NCBI GenBank assembly: GCA_009779975.1
Contig: WRAY01000007.1
Coordinates: forward strand, 21,471-85,470
From: Bacillota bacterium
Lineage (GTDB): Bacteria > Bacillota > Clostridia > Christensenellales > Pumilibacteraceae
Length of the DNA stretch: 64,000 nucleotides
Direction: 5' to 3'
The first letter of the stretch is position 1. Each line of letters opens with the position of its first letter. Below, in pieces: positions 62,385 through 64,000 of this stretch. The notes beneath the pieces were generated by a model. It made no database searches. It had not been told where the DNA came from and worked only from the letters and a program-made list of their open reading frames with translations. The position numbers were made by a program, and so were the translations under genes.

Positions 62385-63683
62385 ATGAGCGAAACGCAAG
62401 ATTTAATTAAACATAAAAGTGAACTGAATGATAGTTTGTAAAATGATGGCTTTGCGGAACGATTTGAGTTGATTAATATTGAGGTTGATGGAAAGATTGT
62501 TTCAAAATTTTCTCTAAAAAATCCGAATATCCAATCTTCTTCTATGGACTTATCAGTTGTTAAAGACAGTGACGGCGATATGGAATTTTGTGTTAATTAT
62601 CTTAATTATGAATTTTCGGACTATGCTTATGATAGTGAGAATATTGACAACACACTAAAAAAAATATACAAAAAAATTAAATTGGTGTTGCAAAACAAAG
62701 ATATAACACTAACCTATGTTGATAACAAAACAGGACAATATGAAATAATAGAAGTAGAACTAAGCACATCTGCCTTACAAATTGATGCTGATAAATATAA
62801 GTATAGAAAAAAAGAGAAGCAATTTTTGGAGAATCGCAATTGTGTTTTTGGAGTGTGGTCAGGCATAGAACTGACGAAAAATCAAAAACTCTACATTTTG
62901 GGGCTGTCAATAACAAATCATCCTAAACTACACAGGGTTGCAACTGAGACAACTATTCACAGAAATCTTGAAAATAATGCAGAAAAAATTCTTTGGACAG
63001 GAAAAAAAAGGAGCGGAGGACTTATTTCTGATATTTTTACCACCTATCTTGCAGCAGCAGTATTTGTGGTGCCTCTCAGCCTTTTCGGTCTTTTTCATGG
63101 ATGGCAATTATTCTTGATTTTGGCAGGTGCTGGCATGATGTGTGCTATTCTTTTAACTCCGCTATATATAGAAGCATATTTAAGAGTGCGTTTTATTGTA
63201 ACAAACATGAGAATTTTAGTGGTGAAACTAAAACTAATCCCAAAAGAAAATCCAAAAATAGGAATGATTGCTTGGTTCAAAGATGTTGAGTGTGCTTTTT
63301 TAAAGGATAAGAATGTCAAAATTCGATTAAAGGAGAAGATAAAGGGAAAGGCAAAAACAGAAACACTGGAATACTGTGAAGAAAGGGAAGATGTTGTTCA
63401 AATAATAAACAATAATATCGAAAAAATAAAAAACAACAAAACTGTTTATATGCAAAAATTTGAAACGACTGAATTGCAAGGACAATTTTTGAAGGCTTTT
63501 GAAATAGTGGAAGATGTTTTTCGCACTTTTGACCCTTATAAAACTATGTCCAACGAATATCTATCTGACGAATATATCTTATACCTAGAAGCACCGGGTT
63601 TGGAATTTGGAACCGAAGTTGCTCAAATAGCGGAATTTGTTGTAAAGCAACCCGATAAAAATGCGTTGGCAGTTTTATTGTGA
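62385..63683 (+). pseudogene. Bacterial PH-like membrane protein gene interrupted by an in-frame stop
   Basis: The ATG at 62385 has a promoter and a GGAGG site. It reads MSETQDLIKHKSELNDSL, then a TAA at 62439-62441. The same frame goes on for 413 codons to 63683. The protein would have a polar N-terminal half, two membrane helices (about residues 225-265 of the full frame) and a bacterial PH-like (DUF304) segment, RFIVTNMRILVVK through WFKDVECAFLKDKNVKIRL. A TTG at 62469 could restart translation but lacks a Shine-Dalgarno site. A point mutation, a sequencing error or a short leader peptide are the options. Confidence 0.65.
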
Positions 63684-63805
63684 ATGTGTTTGATGATTTT
63701 TTAGGACATAAAATTAACAATTCAATGTTTATCGCTGAATTAATTATAAATCGCTATATGAAATAGTTTTGTATTTTTAATACACAATAACTACCTAAAA
63801 GGTGC

Positions 63806-63878
63806 AAAAGAATCAGCATTACTTTTCTTAATAATTATTAGTTTTTTAGAGGTTGTCGCTAGCACCGTCCCCTAGACC
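63806..63878. repeat. Half copy of the MITE-like element
   Basis: It matches 62171-62243 with a few changes: part of the spacer (CTTAATAATTATTAGTTTTT) and the inner part of the right arm, GGTTGTCG...ACCGTCCCCT. The left half is missing. Confidence 0.85.
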
Positions 63879-63889
63879 AATTGAGAACA

Positions 63890-64000
63890 ATGGAAAAACA
63901 GCCGGGAGTGCTGCTTTTCAATGCAGGAACTGATGTTGAAGTAATTAACGGCAGGCGGTCAAGTTTGATTAGAACAAACAACCAAAGCCTAATAGCAAAC
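63890..64000 (+). CDS. Possible start of a gene cut by the window end
   Basis: An ATG at 63890 opens a frame of 37 codons to the last base: MEKQPGVLLFNAGTDVEVIN and on. It begins 12 bases after the half repeat and has no clear ribosome binding site. The composition is plausible for protein, but the piece is too short to be sure. Confidence 0.3.
   Translation, partial: MEKQPGVLLFNAGTDVEVINGRRSSLIRTNNQSLIAN

Noticed and set aside
62439..62441. Stop codon reassignment (TAA read as an amino acid)
   Set aside because: TAA ends most genes in the window in the normal way; a single internal case is better explained by mutation, error or a leader peptide.

Overview
The window comes from an AT-rich, endospore-forming Firmicute of the Clostridia type. 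The support is a dipicolinate synthase pair (dpaA/dpaB), a complete spoIIIAA-AH operon followed by the usual clostridial run asp23-nusB-folD-xseA-xseB-ispA-dxs, Gram-positive lipoproteins with lipobox signals, and standard stop codons. Giant surface proteins made of InlB-type (Listeria-Bacteroides) repeats are common in uncultured gut Clostridia, so a gut lineage is a reasonable guess, but the sequence alone does not fix the taxon. No tRNA, rRNA, CRISPR array, transposase or prophage was recognised.

Layout. 1-528 is the tail of a membrane-anchored surface protein. 637-2688 holds dpaA, dpaB and a YtaF/MntP-like membrane protein. 2789-7824 holds an unusual trio: a DUF2357/McrC-like protein with two zinc ribbons, a secreted acidic repeat protein, and an eight-helix membrane protein carrying an McrB-like AAA+ ATPase. 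7825-8470 is packed with small palindromic repeats and precedes an HGSNAT-like membrane protein. 9861-19554 (minus strand) is an ABC exporter module with a 2034-residue lipoprotein. 20485-26123 is spoIIIA and 26340-32111 the housekeeping operon. 32239-40023 (minus strand) is a second, paralogous exporter/lipoprotein module whose ATPase is fused to a YwaF/TMEM164-like membrane domain. 40238-53716 is mostly housekeeping: tsaC, an arginine/tyrosine phosphatase, rpiB, a heterodimeric ABC exporter, nth, ftsY, an aldo/keto reductase, a PHP protein and a NADAR protein. 53983-64000 is accessory: a MarR regulator, a 1737-residue lipoprotein, a lipoprotein polysaccharide deacetylase, an amidase-like protein, and a PH-like gene broken by a stop codon.

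The genes fall into three themes. The first is sporulation: SpoIIIA makes the mother-cell side of the feeding channel and DpaAB makes dipicolinate. The second is cell-surface display: four large surface proteins, two of them in near-identical ABC modules (permease, membrane-anchored Ig-like protein, giant lipoprotein, ATPase). The third is small dispersed repeats: inverted-repeat hairpins sit in almost every junction of spoIIIA, GC-rich REP-like palindromes lie between genes and even inside two coding sequences, and a MITE-like element with 43-bp arms lies near the right end.

The best candidates for undescribed biology are the membrane-bound McrB/DUF2357 trio, the duplicated exporter/lipoprotein module, and two translational oddities: short hairpins placed just before Shine-Dalgarno sites, and hairpin repeats that replace Shine-Dalgarno sites in the spoIIIA operon. 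All functions are read from sequence motifs by eye; no database search was possible.
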